DNA from: Myxococcus landrumus
GTDB lineage: Bacteria; Myxococcota; Myxococcia; Myxococcales; Myxococcaceae
Reading direction: 5' to 3'
NCBI RefSeq assembly: GCF_017301635.1
Contig: NZ_CP071091.1
Location: forward strand, 6,274,001-6,338,000
Length of the DNA: 64,000 bases
This document shows, piece by piece, positions 33,859-41,543 of the stretch. The notes beneath the pieces were generated by a model that saw only the letters and a program-made list of their open reading frames with translations, was not told the origin of the DNA and searched no databases. The first letter of the stretch is position 1. Each line of letters begins with the position of its first letter. A program made the translations under genes and the position numbers.

Positions 33859-35610
33859 TCATTCGTTCGGGACGTAGACTCGAGCAGGCATCAGAGTGAA
33901 CGACTTGTGTTCAGAGGTCATCAGGAAGGGCTTGCCCGACTTGGACAGGCCAAGGACGCGTACAGCAGGCTTCTCGTCTGGGAGTTGAGGACGCAACAGC
34001 CCCCCCATCCGCTCCCACTTCCCATCCCGCAGACGACAGACATACAGAGTGGCCGTCTGTCCCGGGCTTTCAGCTCCGCTCATCAAGACAACGGGCATTC
34101 CCGCTGAATCAAAGACGAGTCGCCCGACCGCCCCTACCAGGCCTCCAGGGAACGGACTCTCCACTACCGGCCCGACAGGGGACCAACTCCCCCCTTCCTC
34201 TCTCCAGAGGCCCCCCTCCGGCGCATGGTTCAAAGCATGGAGAAGGCGCCCTTCTCCGTCTACATTCCATCCTCCTGAGAGAGTCAGGAGCCGTGGAGGA
34301 ATGGCTTTCCACGTCTCACCATCCCTTCGCTGAATTCGAACGGACTCAAGATCGTAGTCACGGCCTTCACCCCAAATCAGAATGGGATTCTTGGCACCGT
34401 GGAGGAGTAGATCCGCCCCTTTGAACCTATTTGGAAGGTCGACCTGAATCCCAGTATCCAGAGGCTCCCACTGGCCGTTCAGCCATTGCCACATCAAGAT
34501 CCGCGATTGGCCTTCAGTCGGTGCCATTCCTCCGACGAGCCATCTACCGGAACCATCCATTCCCAATTCATAGAAGGAGAAATCGCGAGGGCCCTGAATC
34601 GGATTCCCAATCGCCCCCCATGTCGTTCCATCCCAGCGACGCACATGAACCGTGGCCGAAGCAGCATCTCCCCAAGCAACAACTGGCTGTCCGTCAACCC
34701 CCATCCGGAGGCCCACTTTCCATATGTTGGCAGTGGGAGAAGCCTTCAGGCTGCTCCCCAACTGCTCCCATCGTTCCCCAGACCAACGTCGGACATACAC
34801 CGCTGCTTGCGACGATTCGGCCCAGGCGACGACGGGACGATCCTCCCCATCGACCTGCAGTTCCAGAAGGTCCGAGGACATGGTCCGGGAGTCCGAAAGC
34901 AGTGGATCCCCGAGCGGAATGAATCCAGGAAACACCCAGCTCCACTCTTCTGTCTCAGGTTGAAGCGCATTGCCCGCCAGGTCGGTCACCGCGGCACCAA
35001 CAGTCACCTTCACGCGAACATCGACAGGAAACCGGGACGAGGGTTTCACGCTCACAACGGTCCCCGCTGAAGACAGGGATACGTTCGCAGGCGTCGCCTC
35101 CGCCCCCACGAACAGCTGAACGGTACTCGCATTGACCGTCGCCGGGTCCAGCGCTTCCGAAAACACGGCTTGCACCTCGGAGTTCACCGGAACGAAGCGC
35201 GCATTCGGCAGAGGCTTGCGTGAGGCCCACGTCGGAGCAGTCCGATCCACCGTGAGTTGACGCGGCTCACTCAGAGCGACCCCAGAATCCAGCACCACAC
35301 GCGCGAACATCTCATGAGTGCCCTCCTTGAGGTCCTGCGTCTCCATGCGGAGTTTGTAGGGAGGAAGCAAGTTCGCGACGACATGGCCATTGAGCAGCAG
35401 TTCCACACTCTGCGGAACTTGTCTGCTCAGTTCGACGGTGACATCGACAGAGCCCTTCGTGTGCGTCCGCGACAACTCCAGTCGCACTTGCAAGGCAGGC
35501 GCTCCCGCATCGGGTTCTTCGACCACCTGCTGGACGTCGGGAACGTTGATGCAGGCCCCTACCAGGAGCACCACGGCGGGAAGAAGGAAGAAGGGAGGGA
35601 ATCGGCGCAT
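33859..35610 (-). CDS. Large lipoprotein with Ig-like domain, copy A of a duplicated pair
   Basis: A 583-aa lipoprotein. Signal peptide MRRFPPFFLLPAVVLLVGAC (lipobox VGAC), a short acidic tether, then two Ig-like beta domains. The second (about residues 130-225, VNSEVQAVFSEALDPATVNAST, ending LAGNALQPE) matches the Big_5 type. The remainder is a beta-rich repeat region, with repeats around VRRW(S/D)G and QPVVAWG that suggest a propeller. Same length as copy B (37084-38835); 31 of the first 36 residues are identical. GC is lower than in neighbours: 31 of 60 bases at 34321-34380. Start 35610 chosen for the lipobox. Function unknown; likely surface-displayed. Confidence 0.8.
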   Translation of the reverse strand: MRRFPPFFLLPAVVLLVGACINVPDVQQVVEEPDAGAPALQVRLELSRTHTKGSVDVTVELSRQVPQSVELLLNGHVVANLLPPYKLRMETQDLKEGTHEMFARVVLDSGVALSEPRQLTVDRTAPTWASRKPLPNARFVPVNSEVQAVFSEALDPATVNASTVQLFVGAEATPANVSLSSAGTVVSVKPSSRFPVDVRVKVTVGAAVTDLAGNALQPETEEWSWVFPGFIPLGDPLLSDSRTMSSDLLELQVDGEDRPVVAWAESSQAAVYVRRWSGERWEQLGSSLKASPTANIWKVGLRMGVDGQPVVAWGDAASATVHVRRWDGTTWGAIGNPIQGPRDFSFYELGMDGSGRWLVGGMAPTEGQSRILMWQWLNGQWEPLDTGIQVDLPNRFKGADLLLHGAKNPILIWGEGRDYDLESVRIQRRDGETWKAIPPRLLTLSGGWNVDGEGRLLHALNHAPEGGLWREEGGSWSPVGPVVESPFPGGLVGAVGRLVFDSAGMPVVLMSGAESPGQTATLYVCRLRDGKWERMGGLLRPQLPDEKPAVRVLGLSKSGKPFLMTSEHKSFTLMPARVYVPNE

Positions 35611-35702
35611 GACTTGAACTCTTCGCAATCGCTGTTCCACTACGACGTGCGTCGCGGAACCTGCATGACCCAAGGCAGGAGTCGCTCGTGAGAAGGAGCA
35701 CG

Positions 35703-35725
35703 AGAGGCGCAGGTATCTCGCCTCT
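35703..35725 (-). promoter_or_regulatory. Conserved hairpin in the 5' region of lipoprotein copy A
   Basis: AGAGGCG (35703-35709) and CGCCTCT (35719-35725) pair perfectly across a 9-base loop about 95 bases upstream of copy A's start. The same arms and loop occur at the matching place upstream of copy B (38928-38950), within a longer stretch of conserved upstream DNA. It could be a leader structure or only a remnant of the duplication. Confidence 0.4.
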
Positions 35726-35789
35726 GGACTCATGTCCACCTCCCAGGACTCGGCGGAGGATTCTCAACGTGCCGCCCAGAACCACCAAC

Positions 35790-35814
35790 GCTCCCGTTGG
35801 TCATCCACGGGGGC
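35790..35814 (-). terminator. Degenerate copy of the hairpin at 39015-39039
   Basis: GCTCCCGTTGG and CCACGGGGGC form an imperfect stem. It corresponds to the terminator-like hairpin upstream of copy B and marks the end of the duplicated segment; the IS630 element begins 6 bases further on. Confidence 0.4.
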
Positions 35815-35822
35815 ACGGCCTA

Positions 35823-35843
35823 AACCGAGGTTCGTAATTCTCG
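35823..35843 (+). repeat. IS630 left terminal inverted repeat
   Basis: 21 bases starting AACCGAGGTTCG, matched by the right repeat with four mismatches (positions 5, 9, 14 and 16). Confidence 0.8.
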
Positions 35844-35915
35844 ATCAGGCCGGAGAGCAAGCGGGCGCGGGAGGGGCGGGAAGAGAGAGCAGGGGCACCT
35901 CTCGTTCGGCTCTGT

Positions 35916-37013
35916 GTGCGCAGAAGACCTGAGAGCGAGAAGGCCCTGCCCGAGGGCAAAGGTAGGCAGTGGTTGAAGAGAAAGCAGCGGCGAGCGCTGC
36001 TTCGGTGGGCAGCCAGGAGCGGCTGCCCGCTCACCTACCGCAGATGCATGGCGGTGGCGGCCGTGGGGCGAGGAGCCTCGTGCCATGCCGTCGCCCGAGC
36101 ATTGGAGTGCGCGACCTCGACGGTGGTGAGCGCGGTCCGCCGCTACCGGGAGGGCGGGCGGCAGGAACTTCGGGACAGGAGGGAGAACAACGGACGCGCC
36201 AAGGTGGACGAGCGGTTCCGCGAGCGGCTGGTACGAGTGCTGGCGGGGACACCGGAGGATTGGGGCTGGTGTCGTCCGACGTGGACGCGGGAGTTGCTGT
36301 GCCAGGAATTGGCGCGCCGAGGCTTGGTGCGTGTGTCGGTGGCCACCATGGGGCGCACCCTCGCCTCGCTCGGCGCGCGGCTCAAGGCGGCCAAGCCCAT
36401 CGTCGAGTGTCCTTGGCCCGGGTGGAAGCGACGCCGTCGACTCCACGCGGTGAGGTGTCTCGAGGTGTACGGACCCTCCACGGAGCCTGTTCTCCATGTG
36501 GACGAAGTCGACATCCATCTCAATCCCAAGGTGGGACGCGACTGGTGCATGCCCGGGCACAGGCGTGTGGTGGTGACGCCTGGCAACAACCAGAAGCGCT
36601 ACCTGGCTGGAGCCCTCAATGTACGCACGGGAAAGCTGACGTGGGTGGAAGGGCGGAGCAAAGCCAGCGCGCTCTTCATCCAGCTTCTCTGGCGTCTGGC
36701 GAGTGCATATCGACGTGCTCGTCGCATCCACCTGGTCCTCGACAACGCCTCTGTCCACTCCAGTAAGAAGACACGCAAGGTGCTCGCCCATCTCGGCAGG
36801 CGATTCGTCCTTCACTTCCTGCCGCCCTACTGCCCCCAGGGCAATCGCATCGAGCGGGTGTGGCTCGACCTGCACGCCAATGTCACCCGCAATCACCGCT
36901 GCCGCACGATGGACCGGCTCTTGGCCCGGGTGCACGCCTACCTCGCTGCTCGCTCCGCCCAGCGCTCTGCCAGTCCATCCCTGCGCCGCGCCGACCCCAG
37001 GCGCACCGCCTGA
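35916..37013 (+). CDS. IS630 family transposase
   Basis: A 365-aa transposase with an N-terminal helix-turn-helix region (about residues 45-90, GRGASCHAVARALECATSTVV) and a C-terminal DDE catalytic domain. The DDE triad can be read as Asp196 in LHVDEVD, Asp276 in LVLDNASVH and Glu313 in NRIERVW, preceded by the IS630 signature LPPYCPQGN. It spans most of the element and shows no stop or frameshift, so it may be active. GTG 35916 has no clear ribosome site; translation may begin further downstream. Confidence 0.85.
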   Translation: MRRRPESEKALPEGKGRQWLKRKQRRALLRWAARSGCPLTYRRCMAVAAVGRGASCHAVARALECATSTVVSAVRRYREGGRQELRDRRENNGRAKVDERFRERLVRVLAGTPEDWGWCRPTWTRELLCQELARRGLVRVSVATMGRTLASLGARLKAAKPIVECPWPGWKRRRRLHAVRCLEVYGPSTEPVLHVDEVDIHLNPKVGRDWCMPGHRRVVVTPGNNQKRYLAGALNVRTGKLTWVEGRSKASALFIQLLWRLASAYRRARRIHLVLDNASVHSSKKTRKVLAHLGRRFVLHFLPPYCPQGNRIERVWLDLHANVTRNHRCRTMDRLLARVHAYLAARSAQRSASPSLRRADPRRTA

Positions 37014-37020
37014 GGCCGGA

Positions 37021-37041
37021 CGAGATTCACGATCCTTGGTT
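37021..37041 (-). repeat. IS630 right terminal inverted repeat
   Basis: 21 bases, the inverse of the left repeat with 17 matches; followed by TA and then the 3' flank of lipoprotein copy B. Confidence 0.8.
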
Positions 37042-37083
37042 TAGTTGCGTCGAAGTGGCCCCACCGCAACGCCGGGTGTCCGC

Positions 37084-38835
37084 TCATTCGTTCGGGACGT
37101 AGACCCGGATGGGCTTCATTTCGGGCGACGTCATTTCGTTCACGAGTAGAAAGGGTCTGCCAGCTGAGGACAGTCCAAAGGCATTCACGTAGGGATATCC
37201 CCCACTGACGTACGACCGCAAAAAACCCCCTACCCGTTCCCATTTTCCATCCCGCAGTCGGCGGAGATACATCGTTTCGGCCTGCCCAGGCCTCTCCGAT
37301 TCGTATACTAAGGACACTGGCATCCCCATGGAATCGAAGACGAGTCGCCCCACGTTCATCGTGGTCCCCCCAGGAAAAGACTTTTCGATGATGGGACCCA
37401 CAGGAGACCAGGTGCCGCCATCCTCTCGCCAGACCTCAACCCGGGATCCCCCACCCGCAGCATGGAGGAGACGCCCCTCTCGGTCCACGGTCAATACGCC
37501 CCAAAGTCCCTGAAACTTTGGCGAGACGGTTGACCATTGTCCCCCCTCCCCTCGCCGAACTTGAAGGGACTCGAAATTGCTGCCCCTCCCTTGCTCCCAA
37601 ATCAGAAAAGGATTCTTGGCTCCGTGGAGCAACAATTGCCCTCTCCAAATGGCGGAGGGGGCTTCGACCCGAATCCCAGTATTCAGTGACTCCCATTGAC
37701 CGTTCTGCCACTGCCACATCAAAACCTGCCCATCTTCACTCCACTGAGCCATGCCTCCGACAAGCCACCGACCGGAGGCATCCATCCCCATTTCATGAAA
37801 CATGAGCCCCTTAGGATTCGGAATCGGGCTTCCCATCTCAGCCCACGCAGTCCCGTTCCAGCGACGAACATGAATTGAGGATGAGAAGTCATTCCTCCAG
37901 GAAATAACAGGCTGCCCATCCGTGCCAAACCGAAGCGTGACTTGCCCTGAGTATGTAGTAGGAGCAAGGGCCAGAGGAGTCCCCAGCGACGCCCACGTCC
38001 CACCAGACCAACGCCTGACGTAGAGTGCCGGCTCCGATATCTCGATCCACGCCACGACCGGGCGACCTTCAGCATCGACCTGCAGGTCCACACCGCCTGG
38101 CTGCGTGCTCGGTGAGTCTGAAAGCAATGCATCGCCCAATGGAAGGAATCCAGGGACATCCCAATTCCACTCATCTGAAGCAGGTCGGAGCACATTTCCC
38201 GCCAGGTCCGTCACCTCCAGACCCGCGGTCACCTTCACGCGAACATCGACAGGAAACGGGGACACGGGACGCACGGTGACCACTGTCCCTTCTGAAGACA
38301 GAGACACATTCGCGGGCATCGGTTCCGCCCCCACAGAGAGTTGAATGGTGCTCGCATTGACCGTCGTCGGGTCCAACGCTTCCGAGAACACGGCCTGTAC
38401 CTCGGGGCGTACGGGAACAAGGTGAGCTCCCGGGCGGGGCGTGCGCGACACCCATGACGGAGGAGTCCGATCCACTGTGAGCTGGCGCGGCTCACTCAAC
38501 GCGACGCCAGAGTCCCGCACCACGCGTGCAATCAGCTCGTGCACGCCCTCCTTGAAACCCTCCGTCTCCATGCGAAGTCTGTAGGGAGGGGGCAGGCTCG
38601 CGACGATATGGCCATCAACCAGTAGTTCCACATTCTCTGTAGTTGGCCTGCTCAGGTCGACCACGACGTCAACAGAGTCCTTCGTGTGCGCCCTCGACAA
38701 AATCAGCCGCACTTGCAGGGGAGGCTCTCCCGCATCGGGCTCTTCGACGACTTGCTGAACGTCTGGGACGTTGATGCAAGCCCCCACCAAGAGCAGCAAG
38801 GAGGGAAGAATGAACAAGGGAGGGAATCGGCGCAT
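37084..38835 (-). CDS. Large lipoprotein with Ig-like domain, copy B of a duplicated pair
   Basis: A 583-aa paralog of copy A with the same length, the same lipobox (LLVGACINVPDVQQVVEEPDAG), the same Ig-like region (VFSEALDPTTVNAST) and similar C-terminal repeats. The stop region GTCCGCTCATTCGTTCGGGACGTAGAC is near-identical to copy A's, so the duplication includes the 3' flank. Lower GC than neighbours, mainly in the second half. ATG 38835 is chosen for the signal peptide. Its stop lies 41 bases from the IS630 end. Function unknown. Confidence 0.8.
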   Translation of the reverse strand: MRRFPPLFILPSLLLLVGACINVPDVQQVVEEPDAGEPPLQVRLILSRAHTKDSVDVVVDLSRPTTENVELLVDGHIVASLPPPYRLRMETEGFKEGVHELIARVVRDSGVALSEPRQLTVDRTPPSWVSRTPRPGAHLVPVRPEVQAVFSEALDPTTVNASTIQLSVGAEPMPANVSLSSEGTVVTVRPVSPFPVDVRVKVTAGLEVTDLAGNVLRPASDEWNWDVPGFLPLGDALLSDSPSTQPGGVDLQVDAEGRPVVAWIEISEPALYVRRWSGGTWASLGTPLALAPTTYSGQVTLRFGTDGQPVISWRNDFSSSIHVRRWNGTAWAEMGSPIPNPKGLMFHEMGMDASGRWLVGGMAQWSEDGQVLMWQWQNGQWESLNTGIRVEAPSAIWRGQLLLHGAKNPFLIWEQGRGSNFESLQVRRGEGGQWSTVSPKFQGLWGVLTVDREGRLLHAAGGGSRVEVWREDGGTWSPVGPIIEKSFPGGTTMNVGRLVFDSMGMPVSLVYESERPGQAETMYLRRLRDGKWERVGGFLRSYVSGGYPYVNAFGLSSAGRPFLLVNEMTSPEMKPIRVYVPNE

Positions 38836-38927
38836 GTTTTGAACTCTTCGCAAACGCTGTTCCACCGCGATGCGCGCTCTAGGGCCAGTTTGGCGCTGGA
38901 CAAGAGTCGCTCGTGAGGAGGAGCACG

Positions 38928-38950
38928 AGAGGCGCAGGTATCTCGCCTCT
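38928..38950 (-). promoter_or_regulatory. Conserved hairpin in the 5' region of lipoprotein copy B
   Basis: AGAGGCG (38928-38934) and CGCCTCT (38944-38950), the same arms and the same 9-base loop as upstream of copy A, about 95 bases before the start. Conservation in both copies favours a shared leader or promoter element. Confidence 0.4.
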
Positions 38951-39014
38951 GGACCTATGTCCACCCATCAGGACTAGGATGGAGGCGCATCAACCTCCCC
39001 TCAGAAATGCCAAC

Positions 39015-39039
39015 GCCCCCGTGGGACATCCACGAGGGC
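39015..39039 (-). terminator. Hairpin after the carboxypeptidase-regulatory lipoprotein gene
   Basis: GCCCCCGTGG (39015-39024) and CCACGAGGGC (39030-39039) pair with one mismatch and a 5-base loop, about 55 bases after the stop of the 39095-40774 gene. No strong T run. A worn copy lies beside the IS630 element at 35790-35814. Confidence 0.5.
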
Positions 39040-39094
39040 GAGGTATGGCTCCATCAAAGTGGCCTCAGCGCCACTTCATGTCGTAGACATCGAG

Positions 39095-40774
39095 TTACGG
39101 CGTAGACGGAGCGGCCTGAATCGCGGCACCGTTGACAGCAAGGTCCGCGTTGATGGGCTGGCCCCAGATGCTCTGGTAGCTGCCATTGATGCCCAGGGGG
39201 GCCTGCTTCGCGAATGCAACTACGAGCTTCACGTCACTGGGCAGGAGGCTTGGGTAGGCGCTTGGGGCACCCAGCGGCGTGTTGTAGGCGAACGAATAGC
39301 GCGTGCTGTAACCGGAATAAGAGATCCCAAAAACCGGCAGCTCAGGCTGTCCCGTACGCGTCACGTAGGGAATTTTCGGCTCATCCATTTTCAAGGCGTA
39401 GCCCTGGGAGAAACCATACTCGCCAAACGCATTGCCAACAGTCCTGTCACCATTGAGGTCCATGTTGAAGAAGACCTGGACGAGCTGCGTCGACAGCAAA
39501 TCGGGTGCGGGCGTCAGTGCCGCACTGAAGTTGATATACACCGTCTCGCCGGGGTCGACATTCTGAGCCGCCGGTGGCCGCACGGTCTCCTGATAACGCG
39601 CCTCCGCAATGGTGACGTTGGCCACCGAGTTGGCATCTCCACCGAAGAAGAAGCCCACCGTCGAGTAGAGGTCCCCCGTCTCAGCGGAGACGGCACGCAC
39701 GTCCAGATTGTACTCCTTGCCCACCTGCACCACACCATTGCCGGGCGTGATCGTGGCCGTGTAGCCCCCAGTGCCCAGCGCCACCGTGACAGGCAGGGAC
39801 TCCTTCGCGTACTCATCCGTCATGCGTGCCAGCAAGGAGCTCGGCTGCACGGGCTGGTTGAAGTACAGGTAGATGGGCTCGCCCGGTCGAACCATGTTGC
39901 GCAGAGGCTCGGTATTGGTCGCGGACTTCAGAGACCCAACATTGCTACCATCGATGGCCAGTGCCGCGGTGTTCGGCCGCGAGGGCAGCAGGTGGAGGGT
40001 TCGCGTGGTGCCCTGGGCAATCACTTCCGACGCCGTGTACGACGCGACGTAGCCGTTGCTCTCCGGCACGCCGTCACCGTTGGCGTCCACCGCGGACACC
40101 CACAGGCGGTAGCGGCTCGTCACGCTGCCCGTGTAGCGCACCATCTCCTGCGCGTTGGGGATGTTCTGGAACACCAGCGCGCCATTCTCGTCGGACGTCG
40201 CTTCGACCGTCACCGTGCTCACGATGCTCAGGTTGACGTCGTTGTTCTCCAACGTGATGTTGCCCGCCGGATTGGCCTCGAGCGTCGCGCGGACGTTCGC
40301 GGCGGGACGACCCTGCGGAGTCACCAACAGGAAGCGCAGCGAGCCGTCCAGACGCGTCAGCGTCACGGGACCAAAGCTCACGTTGGCGTTGTTGAGGGGC
40401 ACATTGCCCGCCTCGCCAGGAATCGTCGCCGTCGCGCGCAGCGACGCGTAGCCCGACTTCGAGAACGTCAACAGCACCTGGGAGCCGCCCGGGACGTCCT
40501 TGAACGTGAAGTTACCCTTGGCGTCCGTCGTCGCCGAGAGCGGCGTCGGCGAGCTGCCAATGGTGACCTCCACCGTCGCCTCGGTCAGCGGCTTGAGGTC
40601 GGACGTCAGCACCTGGCCCGAGATGGTCCCCTTCGGCGTCGCCGGCGTCACCACCGTGACGTTGTCGGGCTCACGCACACCGTCGGCGATTCCATCGCCG
40701 TTCTCGTCCTTGAAATCGTCGCCGCACCCCAGCGCCAGGAACGGCACCACGGCCATAACCAGATGCTTCTTCAT
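39095..40774 (-). CDS. Large lipoprotein with carboxypeptidase-regulatory-like domain
   Basis: A 559-aa lipoprotein. Signal peptide MKKHLVMAVVPFLALGC, then an EF-hand-like DENGDGIADG that may bind calcium. A carboxypeptidase-regulatory (transthyretin-like) domain at about residues 45-130 (GTISGQVLTSDLKPL, GNFTFKDVPGG, LTFSKSGYAS) is followed by further beta-rich modules with DANGDGVPESNG. Such proteins are often cell-surface adhesin-like structures; no catalytic residues are seen. AAGGTGGGG lies 3 bases before ATG 40774. It is upstream of lipoprotein copy B on the same strand, with a hairpin between. Confidence 0.8.
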   Translation of the reverse strand: MKKHLVMAVVPFLALGCGDDFKDENGDGIADGVREPDNVTVVTPATPKGTISGQVLTSDLKPLTEATVEVTIGSSPTPLSATTDAKGNFTFKDVPGGSQVLLTFSKSGYASLRATATIPGEAGNVPLNNANVSFGPVTLTRLDGSLRFLLVTPQGRPAANVRATLEANPAGNITLENNDVNLSIVSTVTVEATSDENGALVFQNIPNAQEMVRYTGSVTSRYRLWVSAVDANGDGVPESNGYVASYTASEVIAQGTTRTLHLLPSRPNTAALAIDGSNVGSLKSATNTEPLRNMVRPGEPIYLYFNQPVQPSSLLARMTDEYAKESLPVTVALGTGGYTATITPGNGVVQVGKEYNLDVRAVSAETGDLYSTVGFFFGGDANSVANVTIAEARYQETVRPPAAQNVDPGETVYINFSAALTPAPDLLSTQLVQVFFNMDLNGDRTVGNAFGEYGFSQGYALKMDEPKIPYVTRTGQPELPVFGISYSGYSTRYSFAYNTPLGAPSAYPSLLPSDVKLVVAFAKQAPLGINGSYQSIWGQPINADLAVNGAAIQAAPSTP

Positions 40775-41038
40775 CTTCCCCACCTTGAAAAGAATTGCTT
40801 TGGCTCTCACGCCCCAACACGTGAATGAGCGTTGGCGGACACTCTCCGACACTGCCCCTCCACGTCAAGCAGACGACAGTCTCCTGAACGCCCCTCTCGG
40901 GACCCCTTCGGGACTTCGTCGATCACAAAACATCCTCCCATAGTCTGACAATACCGAGGGTCCGTGGAGACCCTCCCGGGTCAATCCCCCCTTGCGACCT
41001 CCGCGCCCACGCGTGACTCGACTGCTACGGTGCGCGCC

Positions 41039-41482
41039 ATGATGGATGTGAATGAGCCATGTCTCGGGTGTGCCATCGCGCGCGGCGAGCATCGCCCCGT
41101 GGGCGGCATCATCGCCCGGGCCCCTGGACTGGTTTTGCATGGAATCGCCGGACCCAGCCCCGTGCCCGGCTGGGTCGTCATCTCCAGCGAGCAACATGCT
41201 CGCGCCTGGTACGACCTCGATGAAGCCACCGCCCGCGAGCTGGGCGGATTCGCCGCGCGAGTCATGCGTGCCCAACGCGAAGTCCTGGGCGCCGAACATG
41301 CCTATGCCTTCGCCATCGGCGACGTGCTTCGCCACTGTCACCTGCACCTCGTGCCCCGCTACCGCGAGACACCCCAGCGCCTGTGGGGCCGCGCCGTGTT
41401 CGACGCGCCCGCCGCGGACCACCTCCCGGCCGAGGCGCTGGAGGCCGCGGCACGCAAGCTCGCCGCCGCACTGACGGACTGA
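41039..41482 (+). CDS. HIT-family nucleotide-binding protein
   Basis: A 147-aa protein of the histidine-triad family. The triad is HCHLHLVPR with His99, His101 and His103; the N-terminal CLGCAIARGEH and the GPSPVPGWVVI region fit HIT hydrolases, which act on AMP-linked or similar substrates. ATG 41039 and ATG 41042 are adjacent; no strong ribosome site. The next gene starts 61 bases on in the same direction, so the two may be cotranscribed. Substrate unknown. Confidence 0.8.
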   Translation: MMDVNEPCLGCAIARGEHRPVGGIIARAPGLVLHGIAGPSPVPGWVVISSEQHARAWYDLDEATARELGGFAARVMRAQREVLGAEHAYAFAIGDVLRHCHLHLVPRYRETPQRLWGRAVFDAPAADHLPAEALEAAARKLAAALTD

Positions 41483-41543
41483 GGCCCCCTCCTGGGCCTC
41501 GTGGTAGACCGGCCACCTCCCTCCTCTCGAGAGAGGTACCGTC

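Larger units (their letters stand above)
35821..37043 (+). mobile_element. IS630-family insertion sequence, apparently intact
   Basis: A TA dinucleotide flanks each end (35821-35822 and 37042-37043), the target duplication of the IS630/Tc1 group. Just inside are terminal inverted repeats of 21 bases, AACCGAGG... at 35823-35843 and its inverted partner at 37021-37041 (17 of 21 positions match). The element is about 1.2 kb and holds one transposase gene. It sits between the duplicated lipoprotein genes, in the spacer ahead of copy A, 210 bases upstream of that gene's start. Confidence 0.85.

Noticed and set aside
33859..38835. Lipoprotein pair read as one gene split by the insertion element
   Set aside because: Both copies have a full signal peptide, equal length and their own stop, so these are duplicates and not two halves of one gene.
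40956..40975. GAGGGTC...GACCCTC hairpin upstream of the HIT gene
   Set aside because: A perfect 7-bp stem but no T run, and placed between divergent genes, so not convincing as a terminator or operator.
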